DNA from: Actinoplanes regularis | Lineage (GTDB): Bacteria > Actinomycetota > Actinomycetes > Mycobacteriales > Micromonosporaceae | Length of the DNA stretch: 64,000 nucleotides | NCBI RefSeq assembly: GCF_900188005.1 | Contig: NZ_FZNR01000014.1 | Coordinates: 1-64,000 of the forward strand | Direction of reading: 5' to 3' | Part shown: positions 1-7,794 of the stretch, piece after piece | Numbering within the stretch: the first letter of the stretch is position 1 | Layout of the letters: each line of letters starts with the position of its first letter | Position numbers and translations under genes: made by a program | The notes under the pieces: generated by a model | Seen by the model: the letters and a program-made list of their open reading frames with translations, nothing else | The model's database searches: none | Told to the model about the DNA's origin: nothing

Positions 1-1
1 A

Positions 2-22
2 CGCAAGGTGAAGGGCGGTTAG
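2..22 (+). CDS. Possible C-terminal end of an upstream gene, cut by the window edge
   Basis: The first bases read as an open frame ending in RKVKGG and a TAG stop at 20-22. A basic, glycine-rich tail is common at protein ends, but six codons prove nothing. No start is visible because the gene would lie outside the window. Confidence 0.2.
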   Translation, partial: RKVKGG

Positions 23-145
23 GCGCTGGCGGGGCAGGCGGCGGGACAATGCTGCCGGGGAATCAGTCGAAATCTGGTGGGACGAGTGACGCTTCCAGCC
101 GACCTTTTTCGGTGACATCGTGCGGCGGCGAAAGACACACTCTCG

Positions 146-170
146 TCGGCATGAGAATGCGTCATGCCGA
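146..170. terminator. Hairpin downstream of the tetR gene
   Basis: The arms TCGGCATGA (146-154) and TCATGCCGA (162-170) are perfect inverse complements around a 7-base loop. The hairpin lies about 40 bases past the stop of the minus-strand TetR gene, and also past a possible plus-strand gene end at base 22. There is no clear U-tract, as is usual for actinobacterial terminators. It could instead be an operator. Confidence 0.4.
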
Positions 171-207
171 TGGTTCTTTCGCTGAGGGTGGTGCTCTCGA
201 CGGCTGA

Positions 208-867
208 TCACTCCCCCAGCAGGCCGACGAGGACCCGCGACAGCGTGTCGTCGAAGAGCGGCGCCGGCACCAGCGGGCCGCCGGTCAGTGCCGCCGTCAG
301 GTGGGTGTGCCGACCCGCCGCGACCACGTGGGCCAGGTACGCGCCCTGCCGCTGGCGGGCACCGGAGCCCCCGCTGAGCTCGTTGAGGGCGAGCGCGGCG
401 GTCAGCGTGCTCATCACGCCGAACGCCTCCAGCTTGCGACCCGCGTCCGCCGGGTGTCCGGCGAGGACCGCCAGCACGTGCTCCAGCAGGTCGGTACCGT
501 GCGGGCCGAGCGCCGATCGGGTGAGCACCAGCTCCGGCAGCCAGCCGTGCCGCAGCATCAGCGAGCGTCCCTGACGGCACACCTCCAGCAGCTGCGGCAG
601 CCAGGGGCCGTCCGGCGCCGGCAGCTGATACCCGGCCGCCACCTCATCGGTCATCAGGTCGAGCAGGTCGTCCCGGCTGTCGACGTAGCGGTAGAGCGAC
701 GCCGCGCCGGTACCCAGCTCGGCGGCGACACGGCGCATCGACACGGCGGCCAGCCCCTCCCGGTCGGCGAGCGCGATCGCCGCGGCGGTCACCTCCGCCC
801 GGGATCGCTCGGCGGGCCGGCCCACTCCCGTGCGCCGTTCCCGAAGCCATACCGGCGTCGCGTCCAT
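208..867 (-). CDS. TetR/AcrR family transcriptional regulator
   Basis: A 219-residue protein of normal TetR length. The N-terminal helix-turn-helix occupies about residues 19-70, with the recognition-helix signature GAASLYRYVDSRDDLL typical of the family; the remaining helical part fits a TetR_C-type ligand domain. I start it at the ATG of MDATPVW; the frame stays open much further upstream but runs antisense to the next gene. It is divergent from the alpha/beta hydrolase at 949. A palindrome in the 80-base gap is its probable operator, so it likely represses itself and the hydrolase. The ligand is unknown. Confidence 0.9.
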   Translation of the reverse strand: MDATPVWLRERRTGVGRPAERSRAEVTAAAIALADREGLAAVSMRRVAAELGTGAASLYRYVDSRDDLLDLMTDEVAAGYQLPAPDGPWLPQLLEVCRQGRSLMLRHGWLPELVLTRSALGPHGTDLLEHVLAVLAGHPADAGRKLEAFGVMSTLTAALALNELSGGSGARQRQGAYLAHVVAAGRHTHLTAALTGGPLVPAPLFDDTLSRVLVGLLGE

Positions 868-907
868 GCCACTCCCTCTCGATTGCACCCACCCTATCGT
901 TTCGTTT

Positions 908-927
908 ACGGTGTTCGCGAACACTGT
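908..927. promoter_or_regulatory. Probable TetR operator between divergent genes
   Basis: The core GTGTTCGCGAACAC (911-924) is a perfect 14-bp palindrome. Extending it to 20 bp adds only one mismatched pair. It lies in the short divergent region between the TetR gene (start 867) and the hydrolase (start 949), as expected for an autoregulated TetR operator. No binding data; assignment is by position and symmetry. Confidence 0.65.
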
Positions 928-948
928 TTTCGAATGAGTGAGGCGGCG

Positions 949-1839
949 ATGACCAGGACCCCGTACACCGCGCGCAACGGCGACGTGCACCTCGCGGTCG
1001 ATGACCTCGGCGGTGCCGGCGGTGACCCGCTGCTGCTGATCATGGGACTCGGCGTCTCCCGCTTCTTCTGGCCCGACGGCCTGGTCGCCGCGCTGATCGA
1101 CGCCGGCTTCAGCGTGGCCTCGTTCGACGGCCGCGACGCCGGCGGCTCCACGCACTTCGACCACGCCACGACGGGTAATCCGGTGACCGGGCTGCTGCGC
1201 CGGCGGCCGCTCGCCTACACCGCCGAGGACATGGCCGACGACACCGTCGCCGTGCTCGACGCGCTCGGCTGGCAGCGCGCCCACCTCTTCGGCGTCTCCC
1301 AGGGCGGCCTGGTCGCCCAGCGCACCGCGCTACGCCACCCGGAGCGGGTGCACACCGTGACCTCGTTCGCCGCCGTACCCAGCGACGTTCAGGGCGCCGC
1401 CGTCCTCCGCTACGTGCGCCTGCCGTTCCTGGCGCGCCTGACGCGCATGCGCCACCCCGCCGGCCGCGAGGGTGACGTGGCGGCCGGGCTGGCTCTGCTA
1501 CGGGCGGTCAGTTCGCCCGGCTATCCGTTCGACGAGCGGGACGCCCGCCTCCGCGTGGAGCGCGAGCTCGACGCGGGGCTGCCCAGCGGTGTCCGCGACA
1601 GCCGTGCCCAGGCCCGGCAGACCAGCGCCACCTGGCACGGCCCGCGCCTGCGCGGGCTCCGCGTGCCGACCCTGGTGCTCCACGGCGAGCGGGACCCGCT
1701 GATCCGGCCCGCCGCCGGCCGCCGCATCGCCGCGTCGGTGCCGGGCGCGCGGTATGTCGAGCTGCCCGGCACCGGTCACGACCTGCCAAGGGCAATCTGG
1801 CCCACAGTGGTCCGCGAGATCCGCGCCCACGCCGGCTGA
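949..1839 (+). CDS. Alpha/beta hydrolase
   Basis: A 296-residue single-domain alpha/beta-hydrolase. The nucleophile elbow GVSQGG carries the catalytic Ser, HGERDPLI supplies the acid Asp and GTGHDLP the His near the C-terminus; LIMGLGVSRFFW forms the oxyanion-hole region. Family members include esterases, epoxide hydrolases and haloperoxidase-like enzymes, and the substrate cannot be told from sequence. I chose ATG 949 (MTRTPYTARNG) because GAGGCGG precedes it; ATG 934 in the same frame (MSEAAM) is an alternative. Divergent from the TetR gene, so probably its target and perhaps a detoxification enzyme. Confidence 0.9.
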   Translation: MTRTPYTARNGDVHLAVDDLGGAGGDPLLLIMGLGVSRFFWPDGLVAALIDAGFSVASFDGRDAGGSTHFDHATTGNPVTGLLRRRPLAYTAEDMADDTVAVLDALGWQRAHLFGVSQGGLVAQRTALRHPERVHTVTSFAAVPSDVQGAAVLRYVRLPFLARLTRMRHPAGREGDVAAGLALLRAVSSPGYPFDERDARLRVERELDAGLPSGVRDSRAQARQTSATWHGPRLRGLRVPTLVLHGERDPLIRPAAGRRIAASVPGARYVELPGTGHDLPRAIWPTVVREIRAHAG

Positions 1840-1981
1840 GGATCAAGACCCGCGCCCAGCCCAGCCCAGCCCAGCCCGGCTGAGGTTTCAAATCCGCGCC
1901 CAGCCCGACTGACGTTTCAGATCCGCGCCAAGCCCGGCTGAGGTTTCAGATCCGCGCCAAGCCCGGCTGAGGTTTAACATC
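1836..1981. repeat. Intergenic 29-bp tandem repeat
   Basis: Copies begin at 1836, 1880, 1909, 1938 and 1967, each starting CTGA(G/C)G and running through TTTCAGATCCGCGCC to AGCCCGG. The spacing is 29 bp except for the first copy, which is 44 bp long because CCCAG is itself repeated. The first copy starts on the stop codon of the hydrolase. The last, partial copy changes TTTCAGAT to TTTAACAT just before the next gene. No coding sense. Confidence 0.85.
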
Positions 1982-1988
1982 CTCGGCC

Positions 1989-2981
1989 ATGGTCCGCACC
2001 ACGCCCCCGCGTCCCCTGGACATCACCGAACTCTTCCCCGGGCTGCGGGAACATTCCACCACCGCCACCCGCCTGCATCCCCGGCCCGGCACCCCGACCA
2101 CTGCGGACAGTTCGGTCGGCGGCCCGCTGCTGTGGCCGGCCGGCGAGGCGTGGCCGGTCTGCGACGACGCCGGGGCGCACGAGCCGTACAACCTGACTAC
2201 CCCGGCCGCCCTGCGCCGCAGGCGAGAGATCCTCGCGACCGCGAACGCCCGAACGCCACAGCGGCACGGGGATTTCCTGACCGCGGAGGAGCGGGCCGAG
2301 CTCGACGCGGCCGACGCCCTGGAGCTGGACGATCTGATCGACGATCCGATCCCGCTGATCCCGGTAGCGCAGCTGTACCGCCGGGACATCCCGGACTACG
2401 CCGGCCCGGACGGCACCGACGTGCTCCAGGTGCTGTGGTGCCCGGTGGACCACTCGGACCGGCACTACAGCCCGCGCGTCTTCTTCTACTGGCGCGACAG
2501 TTCCTCCGTCGGCCCGGTGCTCGAAGCGCCGCCCGAGCCGCCGGTGATCAGCGAGCTGTACCTGCCGGTCCCGTGCGTGGTGCACCCCGAGCAGGTTCGC
2601 GAGTACCAGTACGCCGACCTACTCCCCGATGACCTGCGGGAGCAACTCGACGAATGGGGCGGAGACGACGAGGACGACGAGGGTCCCGGCTACCAGAGCG
2701 ACCTGTCGCTGGCTCCGGGATGGAAGGTCGGCGGGTACGCGAACTGGTCCCTGAGCGACCCGCACCCGGTGGATTGTGAAGTCTGCGGCACCGCGATGAC
2801 CTTGACCTTCACCGCGGACTCGGCCGACTGGAACGGCACGCATTGCAGCTGGCGCCCGTTGGAGGAGGACCCGGACACGTCCCCGGACACCGTCGGCGTG
2901 CAGATCGGGCGCGGCTATTCGTTGTACGCCTTCCGCTGCCCCGAATCCTTCGACCACCCGCCGGCCACCGCCATGCAGTGA
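1989..2981 (+). CDS. DUF1963 (YwqG-like) family protein
   Basis: A 330-residue protein with the hallmarks of DUF1963: an early SxxGGPLLWP...WPVC segment (about residues 41-58), a central acidic region, KVGGYANWSLSDP followed by a CxxC pair (CEVCG), and a C-terminal Y-x-F-x-C-P segment. In family members these elements sit in a beta-sandwich fold of unknown biochemical role, sometimes linked to immunity proteins. The start ATG 1989 is eight bases after a TAACAT box formed by the last intergenic repeat, so the mRNA could be nearly leaderless. No operon partner is evident. Confidence 0.75.
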   Translation: MVRTTPPRPLDITELFPGLREHSTTATRLHPRPGTPTTADSSVGGPLLWPAGEAWPVCDDAGAHEPYNLTTPAALRRRREILATANARTPQRHGDFLTAEERAELDAADALELDDLIDDPIPLIPVAQLYRRDIPDYAGPDGTDVLQVLWCPVDHSDRHYSPRVFFYWRDSSSVGPVLEAPPEPPVISELYLPVPCVVHPEQVREYQYADLLPDDLREQLDEWGGDDEDDEGPGYQSDLSLAPGWKVGGYANWSLSDPHPVDCEVCGTAMTLTFTADSADWNGTHCSWRPLEEDPDTSPDTVGVQIGRGYSLYAFRCPESFDHPPATAMQ

Positions 2982-3042
2982 CCCGCTGAAATTGCGTCAC
3001 GTGACCGATGCGGACCACGCGGCGGGCCTGCAGGATCGATTC

Positions 3043-3822
3043 ATGAAAGATGTACGGGTCACTCACATCGGAGGGCCGACCACGCTGATCGAGGTGGGTG
3101 GCTGGCGGATCCTCACCGACCCCACCTTCGACCCGCCGGGACGCCGGTACTCGTTCGGCTGGGGCACCAGTTCGCGCAAGCAGACCGGCCCGGCGTTGCA
3201 GCCCGGCGAGGTCGGACCGGTGGACGTGGTGCTGCTCAGCCACGATCATCACGCGGACAACCTGGACGACCGTGGACGGAAACTGCTCGCCGGCGTACCT
3301 GTCGTGATCACCACGGCGGCCGGGTCACGCCGGGTCGGCGGTCGTGGCCTGCGGGCGTGGGAGTCCACCGAGCTGACCGGTGCCGACCGGCCGGCCATCA
3401 AGGTCACCGCGACCCCCTGCCGGCACGGACCCGTCCTCAGCGAGCCGATCGTCGGCCAGGTGATCGGTTTCGCCCTGGAGTGGGAGGGCCAGGAGCACGG
3501 CGTCCTCTGGATCACCGGCGACACCGTGCTCTATCCGGCCGTGCGTGAGGTGCCGCGCCGGATGACCGTCGACACGGTCGTGCTGCACCTGGGCGCGGTC
3601 CGGTTCCCGATCACCGGCGGACTGCACTACAGCCTCACCGCAGACGACGCTGTCGAGCTGTGCGAGCTGGTCCGGCCACGGACGATCATCCCGGTGCACT
3701 ACGAGGGCTGGTCGCACTTCAGCCAGGGGCGCGCGGCGGTCGAGCGGGCGTTCGCGGCGGCGCCGGACGGGCTCGGCGAACGGCTGCACTGGCTGCCGCT
3801 GGATCAGCCGGCCGGCGCCTGA
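3043..3822 (+). CDS. Metallo-beta-lactamase-fold hydrolase (UlaG-like)
   Basis: A 259-residue MBL-fold protein. The metal motif HDHHADN (residues 67-73) matches HxHxDH-type binding with the variation typical of UlaG/YtnP-like lactonases; later ligands are in ITGDTVL and VHYEGWSH near the C-terminus. Such proteins hydrolyse lactones or phosphate esters in the cytoplasm; the substrate here is unknown. I start at the ATG of MKDVRV; a TTG 51 bases upstream in frame gives a longer, less likely N-terminus. It follows the DUF1963 gene by about 60 bases on the same strand and may be cotranscribed. Confidence 0.88.
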   Translation: MKDVRVTHIGGPTTLIEVGGWRILTDPTFDPPGRRYSFGWGTSSRKQTGPALQPGEVGPVDVVLLSHDHHADNLDDRGRKLLAGVPVVITTAAGSRRVGGRGLRAWESTELTGADRPAIKVTATPCRHGPVLSEPIVGQVIGFALEWEGQEHGVLWITGDTVLYPAVREVPRRMTVDTVVLHLGAVRFPITGGLHYSLTADDAVELCELVRPRTIIPVHYEGWSHFSQGRAAVERAFAAAPDGLGERLHWLPLDQPAGA

Positions 3823-3913
3823 TCGAATTCGGCTGGAAGGGTTCTCAGCCGGGTGGGGTGGCCGCCGATGCTTCGCGGCGCCATTCCCCCGCGCCGACAC
3901 CCGAGGTCACCGC

Positions 3914-4083
3914 ATGTCCGTTCGCACCCGGCCCGCCATCCTGCTCGCCACCGCCTCGGTCGCCGTCGGCCTGCTGCTCGCGCCCGGTGCGGCCGTCGCC
4001 GCCGCGAACCTCACCGCCGCGCAGCAGTCGCCTGCACCGTGACGGCCTCCGGCAAGAAGGCCGTCGTCAAGAAGGTCTCCTAG
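3914..4083 (+). pseudogene. Frameshifted small secreted protein
   Basis: An ATG at 3914 opens a clean Sec signal peptide (basic MSVRTRP, a hydrophobic core, and an AVAAAN cleavage region) that runs into a TGA at 4040-4042 after 42 codons. In the neighbouring frame the sequence continues as CTVTASGKKAVVKKVS and ends at TAG 4081-4083. A frame change near 4030 would join the two halves into a secreted protein of about 55 residues. The stop overlaps that of the convergent GMC gene through the shared bases CTAG. Alternatively the 42-residue peptide is itself a product; I favour decay. Confidence 0.5.
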
Positions 4084-6002
4084 CCGGTCAGGCACATCTC
4101 GGCGGTCCGCGACGCCAGCGCCATGATCGTGATCATCGGGTTGGTGCCGGAAGCGGTCGGGAAGGCCGACGCGTCGCCGATCCAGACGCCGGGAGTGTCG
4201 TGCAGTTCCCCGCGCGGGTCGGCGACGCTGGTTGCCGGGTCGGCACCCATCCGGCAGCTGCCCATCTGGTGCGCCGAGAAGAGCACGGCACCGCCCGCCC
4301 GCAGCGGGATCTCCCCCGCCCGGGCGATGAACGCCTCCAGGTCCTCGCCGGCCTGCCAGGGCGGCAGACCGTGGCCGAGCACCCGGATTCCCCGCGCCCC
4401 GGCCGCGTGGTGCAGGCGGATCTCCGCCTCGACCGCCCGCCGGGTGTTGCGGAGGTCGAGTTCGTCGGTGAGGTCGTACCAGGCGGTGGTCTCGCCGCCC
4501 GCGTCGAGAGTGACCCGGCCGTGGCCGCGGTCGCGGATCAGCCCGATGAACGAGCCGAAGTCGCGGTACCCGGCCATCGCCTCCTTGTGCTCGGCGCCCG
4601 TGGTGAACGGCATCGCCGACGCGCCGAGGCCGGTGGTGTACTGCACGCTCTCCATCAGGAAGCCATAGCCGTCCTCGACCGCGGCGAACTCGTCGATCAG
4701 GGCGGCCTGCGGCGGACCCCACCAGCCCCGCATGTCGGTGCCGTAGTTGCCGAGCGTGACCGTGCACGGGTGCAGCCGCAGGTGCTCCCCCACCGCCGGC
4801 CCGCCGATGCCGGAGCGCAGCAGCACACCCGGCGACTCCAGCGCGCCGGCGGCCAGGACGACGATCGGCGCGCGGACCGTGACCGCCGCGCTCCGGCGAC
4901 CGTCCTCGCTGGTCCACCGGCCGGTGACGCCGGCCGCGCGGCCCCTGTCGGTCAGGATCCGGTCGACCCGGCAGCCGTCGACGACGCGGGCTCCGTGCCC
5001 GGTGACCGCCGGCTCCAGGTAGACCTTGACGGTGGAGCGCTTGGCCCCGGACGGGTCGCCGAAGCCGAGACCGCCGGCGACCAGCGCGTCGTGCCGCTTC
5101 TCGTCCCAGTTGCGGTGGACCGTGGCGAACGACCAGCCGAGCGCCTCGGCGCCGCGGTGCATCGCCTCGTGGGCGCGGTTGAACTCGGAGCACCGGTCGG
5201 TCACCGACAGCTCGCGCCAGACCGTGTCGAGATGCCGGTCGAAGTCGGGTCCGGCCACATCGGTCAGGCCGTGCTCGTCGGCCCACTGCCGGCGGACCCG
5301 GTCGGTGGTGCGGATGCAGTTCGTCCAGTTGATCACGGTGCCGCCGCCGAGGCCGGCGCCGGCCATCAGCGTGATGTTCTGATCGGCGGTCGGGGTCGGG
5401 CCACCTCGCCGGTACGACTGCTGGTACGCCTCGAGCTCGAACTGGCGGAAGTCGGCCTCGGAGCGGTAGCGACCGGCCTCCAGCACGACGACGCGCGCGC
5501 CGGCGGCGGCCAGCCGGCCGGCGATCAGCCCACCGCCCGCGCCGGACCCGATCACCACGGCGTCGGCTTCCAGGGCGAGGTCGCCGTCCGGGCGCAGCGG
5601 GGTGATCGGGCGCTGGAGGGCGACCGCCGGGCGCGGGGCCGGGCCGGGATAGCCGAGCCGGGTCCAGTTCGGATTGCCGCCGGTGGCGTCGGGCATGCCG
5701 TACGTCAGCAGCAGGACCAGCCCGGCGAGAGGCGCGACAGCGGGCCCGGCCGAGGCCAGGATCTGCTCCCGGCGCGCCTGGGCGGCGGTCAGGAAGCCCT
5801 GTGCGGCGAGGCCGTCGAGCAGCGCGCCGACCGCCTCCCGCTGCTCGGCCGGCATGGCCGCGACGGTCGCCAGCACGCCCAGGTCGGCGGCGACGTCGCT
5901 GGCCCGGCGGGCCCAGAATCCGTCGGCGTCGTCGGGGTGGTCGATCGAGGGTACGACGGTGTCGCAGAGCAGCCGCAGTACCTGGGTCCGGAGGTCGGTC
6001 AC
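4080..6002 (-). CDS. GMC-family FAD-dependent oxidoreductase
   Basis: A 640-residue flavoenzyme. The dinucleotide-binding loop VVIGSGAGGG starts near residue 149 and ends in VVLEAG; the C-terminal GMC substrate domain shows SAHQMGSCRMG and the closing segment NPMITIMALASRTAE. About 130 residues precede the FAD motif and resemble the gluconate-dehydrogenase subunit-3-like helices seen in bacterial long-chain alcohol and sterol oxidases. GMC enzymes oxidise alcohols; the substrate here is unknown. The GTG start at 6002 has AAGGAGG eight bases upstream, which decides it against upstream in-frame starts. Confidence 0.87.
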   Translation of the reverse strand: MTDLRTQVLRLLCDTVVPSIDHPDDADGFWARRASDVAADLGVLATVAAMPAEQREAVGALLDGLAAQGFLTAAQARREQILASAGPAVAPLAGLVLLLTYGMPDATGGNPNWTRLGYPGPAPRPAVALQRPITPLRPDGDLALEADAVVIGSGAGGGLIAGRLAAAGARVVVLEAGRYRSEADFRQFELEAYQQSYRRGGPTPTADQNITLMAGAGLGGGTVINWTNCIRTTDRVRRQWADEHGLTDVAGPDFDRHLDTVWRELSVTDRCSEFNRAHEAMHRGAEALGWSFATVHRNWDEKRHDALVAGGLGFGDPSGAKRSTVKVYLEPAVTGHGARVVDGCRVDRILTDRGRAAGVTGRWTSEDGRRSAAVTVRAPIVVLAAGALESPGVLLRSGIGGPAVGEHLRLHPCTVTLGNYGTDMRGWWGPPQAALIDEFAAVEDGYGFLMESVQYTTGLGASAMPFTTGAEHKEAMAGYRDFGSFIGLIRDRGHGRVTLDAGGETTAWYDLTDELDLRNTRRAVEAEIRLHHAAGARGIRVLGHGLPPWQAGEDLEAFIARAGEIPLRAGGAVLFSAHQMGSCRMGADPATSVADPRGELHDTPGVWIGDASAFPTASGTNPMITIMALASRTAEMCLTG

Positions 6003-6270
6003 GATGCGGTCCTCCTTCTTCGGTGGAGAAGGGCGAGACCAACCTTGCCGCCACCCGTGCCGCGCCGCAAGGTATCGACCGTCGTTATGCCACTCCGTCG
6101 AGGTAGGCGAGCCGGCCGGCGCACGGCCCGCAGCGTGCTCCACACCTCCGGTCGCTGCCCAGCGCGAACTGGTCCTGTGCCGCCCGGACCCGGTCCAGTG
6201 GTGTCATCCGAACCACCCCACGGATAGATGATCTCTCATAGTTAGCGTTGCCGATCTAGGGTGTGCGGCT

Positions 6271-7794
6271 ATGACTGTCATCAATCGGCGGATCTTCGTG
6301 CTCGGCGGACTGGCCACCGCCGGAACACTCGCCGTGCCGTCCTTAGCCAGCGCAGCCGTGCCGTACCCGTTCACCCTCGGCATCGCCTCCGGCGAACCGG
6401 ACTCCACCAGCGTCGTCCTCTGGACCCGCCTCGCCTCGTCCCCGTTGAACGCCGACGGCCAGGGTGGCATGGCCAACGCCGATGTCATCGTCGACTGGCA
6501 GGTCTCCACCAACGAAACCTTCACCGCGGTCGTCGCGAACGGGTCGGTCACCGCCCGGTACGCCGACGCCCACTCGGTCCACGTCGTCGCCGGCGGGCTC
6601 GCCGCGGACGCCGAGTACTTCTACCGTTTCCGCGCCCAGGGTCACATCTCCGCGATCGGCCGCACCCGCACCGCCCCGGCCACCGGCACGTTCGGCCGTG
6701 ACCTGAAGATGGCGTTCGCCTCCTGCGCCCACTACGAGTCCGGCTACTTCACCGCCTACCGCAGGATGGCCGAGGACCGGCCGGACCTGATCCTGCACCT
6801 GGGCGACTACATCTACGAGGACGCGGCCACCGCCGGCTCGGTCCGGGAACACCTGGGCGCGGAGATCGTCAGCCTGGCCGACTACCGCCGCCGGTACGCC
6901 CAGTACAAGGTCGACCCGGATCTGCAGGCCGCGCACGCCGTCGCGCCGTGGCTCGTCGTCCCGGACGACCACGAGGTGGAGAACAACTACGCGAACATGG
7001 TGCGGGCCGACAACAGCCCGGCGCTGACCGCCGCGCAGTGGACGGCCCGGCGGACCGCCGCGTACCGCGCCTACTACGAGAACATGCCGCTGCGCCCGGC
7101 CCAGGCCCCGAGCGGCAACAGCATCCCGCTCTATCGGCGGGTGCGGTGGGGCAACCTGGCCACCTTCCACATGCTCGACACCCGGCAGTTCCGCGACGAC
7201 CAGGCCTGCGGCGACGGCTGGCAGGCGTGCGCGGACGCGGACCTGCCCAGCCGCTCGCTCACCGGCGCCGCGCAGGAGGCCTGGCTGCTCGACGGTCTCG
7301 CCGAGCACGCCGCCACCTGGGACATCCTCGGCCAGCAGGTGTTCTTCGCCCGCCGGTTCGACACGGCCGGCGCGGCCGCCATGGACGCCTGGGACGGTTA
7401 CCGGGCGTCCCGGTCCCGGATTCAGCAGGGCTGGCGTGACCGGGCCGTACGCAATCCTCTGGTCCTCACCGGCGACGTGCACCGTGCCTGGGCCAACAAC
7501 CTGATGGCCGACTACGCCAACCCGAACTCGGCGGTGATCGGCACCGAACTGGTCTGCACCTCGATCGCCTCCGGCGGCGACGGCAGCACGACCAGCACCA
7601 TCCCGGACGTCGCGAACAACCCGCACCTGAAGTTCTACTCCAACCTGCGCGGCTACACGCTGACCACGATCAGCCCGAGCCAGGTGCGCGCCGACTTCCG
7701 CGCGGTGCCGCTGGTCAGCGAGCACGGCGCGGCCGTCTCGACCCTGAAGTCCTTCGCCATCCTCGACGGTGTACCGGGGCTGGAGGCCCTCTGA
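6271..7794 (+). CDS. phoD: Secreted alkaline phosphatase D (PhoD-type metallophosphoesterase)
   Basis: A 507-residue protein with an export signal (INRRIFVLGG followed by a hydrophobic core and ASA cleavage site; one twin Arg suggests Tat) and then the PhoD N-terminal domain. Catalytic-domain motifs are SCAHYESGYF, HLGDYIYED, DDHEVENN and LTGDVHRAW, the metal-binding sites for Fe/Ca. It hydrolyses phosphate mono- and diesters outside the membrane. A TAGGGT box sits eight bases before the ATG. The stop shares its A with the ATG of the next gene, so the two are translationally coupled and probably act together in phosphate scavenging (inference). Confidence 0.92.
   Translation: MTVINRRIFVLGGLATAGTLAVPSLASAAVPYPFTLGIASGEPDSTSVVLWTRLASSPLNADGQGGMANADVIVDWQVSTNETFTAVVANGSVTARYADAHSVHVVAGGLAADAEYFYRFRAQGHISAIGRTRTAPATGTFGRDLKMAFASCAHYESGYFTAYRRMAEDRPDLILHLGDYIYEDAATAGSVREHLGAEIVSLADYRRRYAQYKVDPDLQAAHAVAPWLVVPDDHEVENNYANMVRADNSPALTAAQWTARRTAAYRAYYENMPLRPAQAPSGNSIPLYRRVRWGNLATFHMLDTRQFRDDQACGDGWQACADADLPSRSLTGAAQEAWLLDGLAEHAATWDILGQQVFFARRFDTAGAAAMDAWDGYRASRSRIQQGWRDRAVRNPLVLTGDVHRAWANNLMADYANPNSAVIGTELVCTSIASGGDGSTTSTIPDVANNPHLKFYSNLRGYTLTTISPSQVRADFRAVPLVSEHGAAVSTLKSFAILDGVPGLEAL

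Noticed and set aside
3660..6227. Very long plus-strand frame opposite the GMC oxidoreductase.
   Set aside because: Antisense frame of a high-GC gene; no motifs and Arg/Pro/Gly-dominated.
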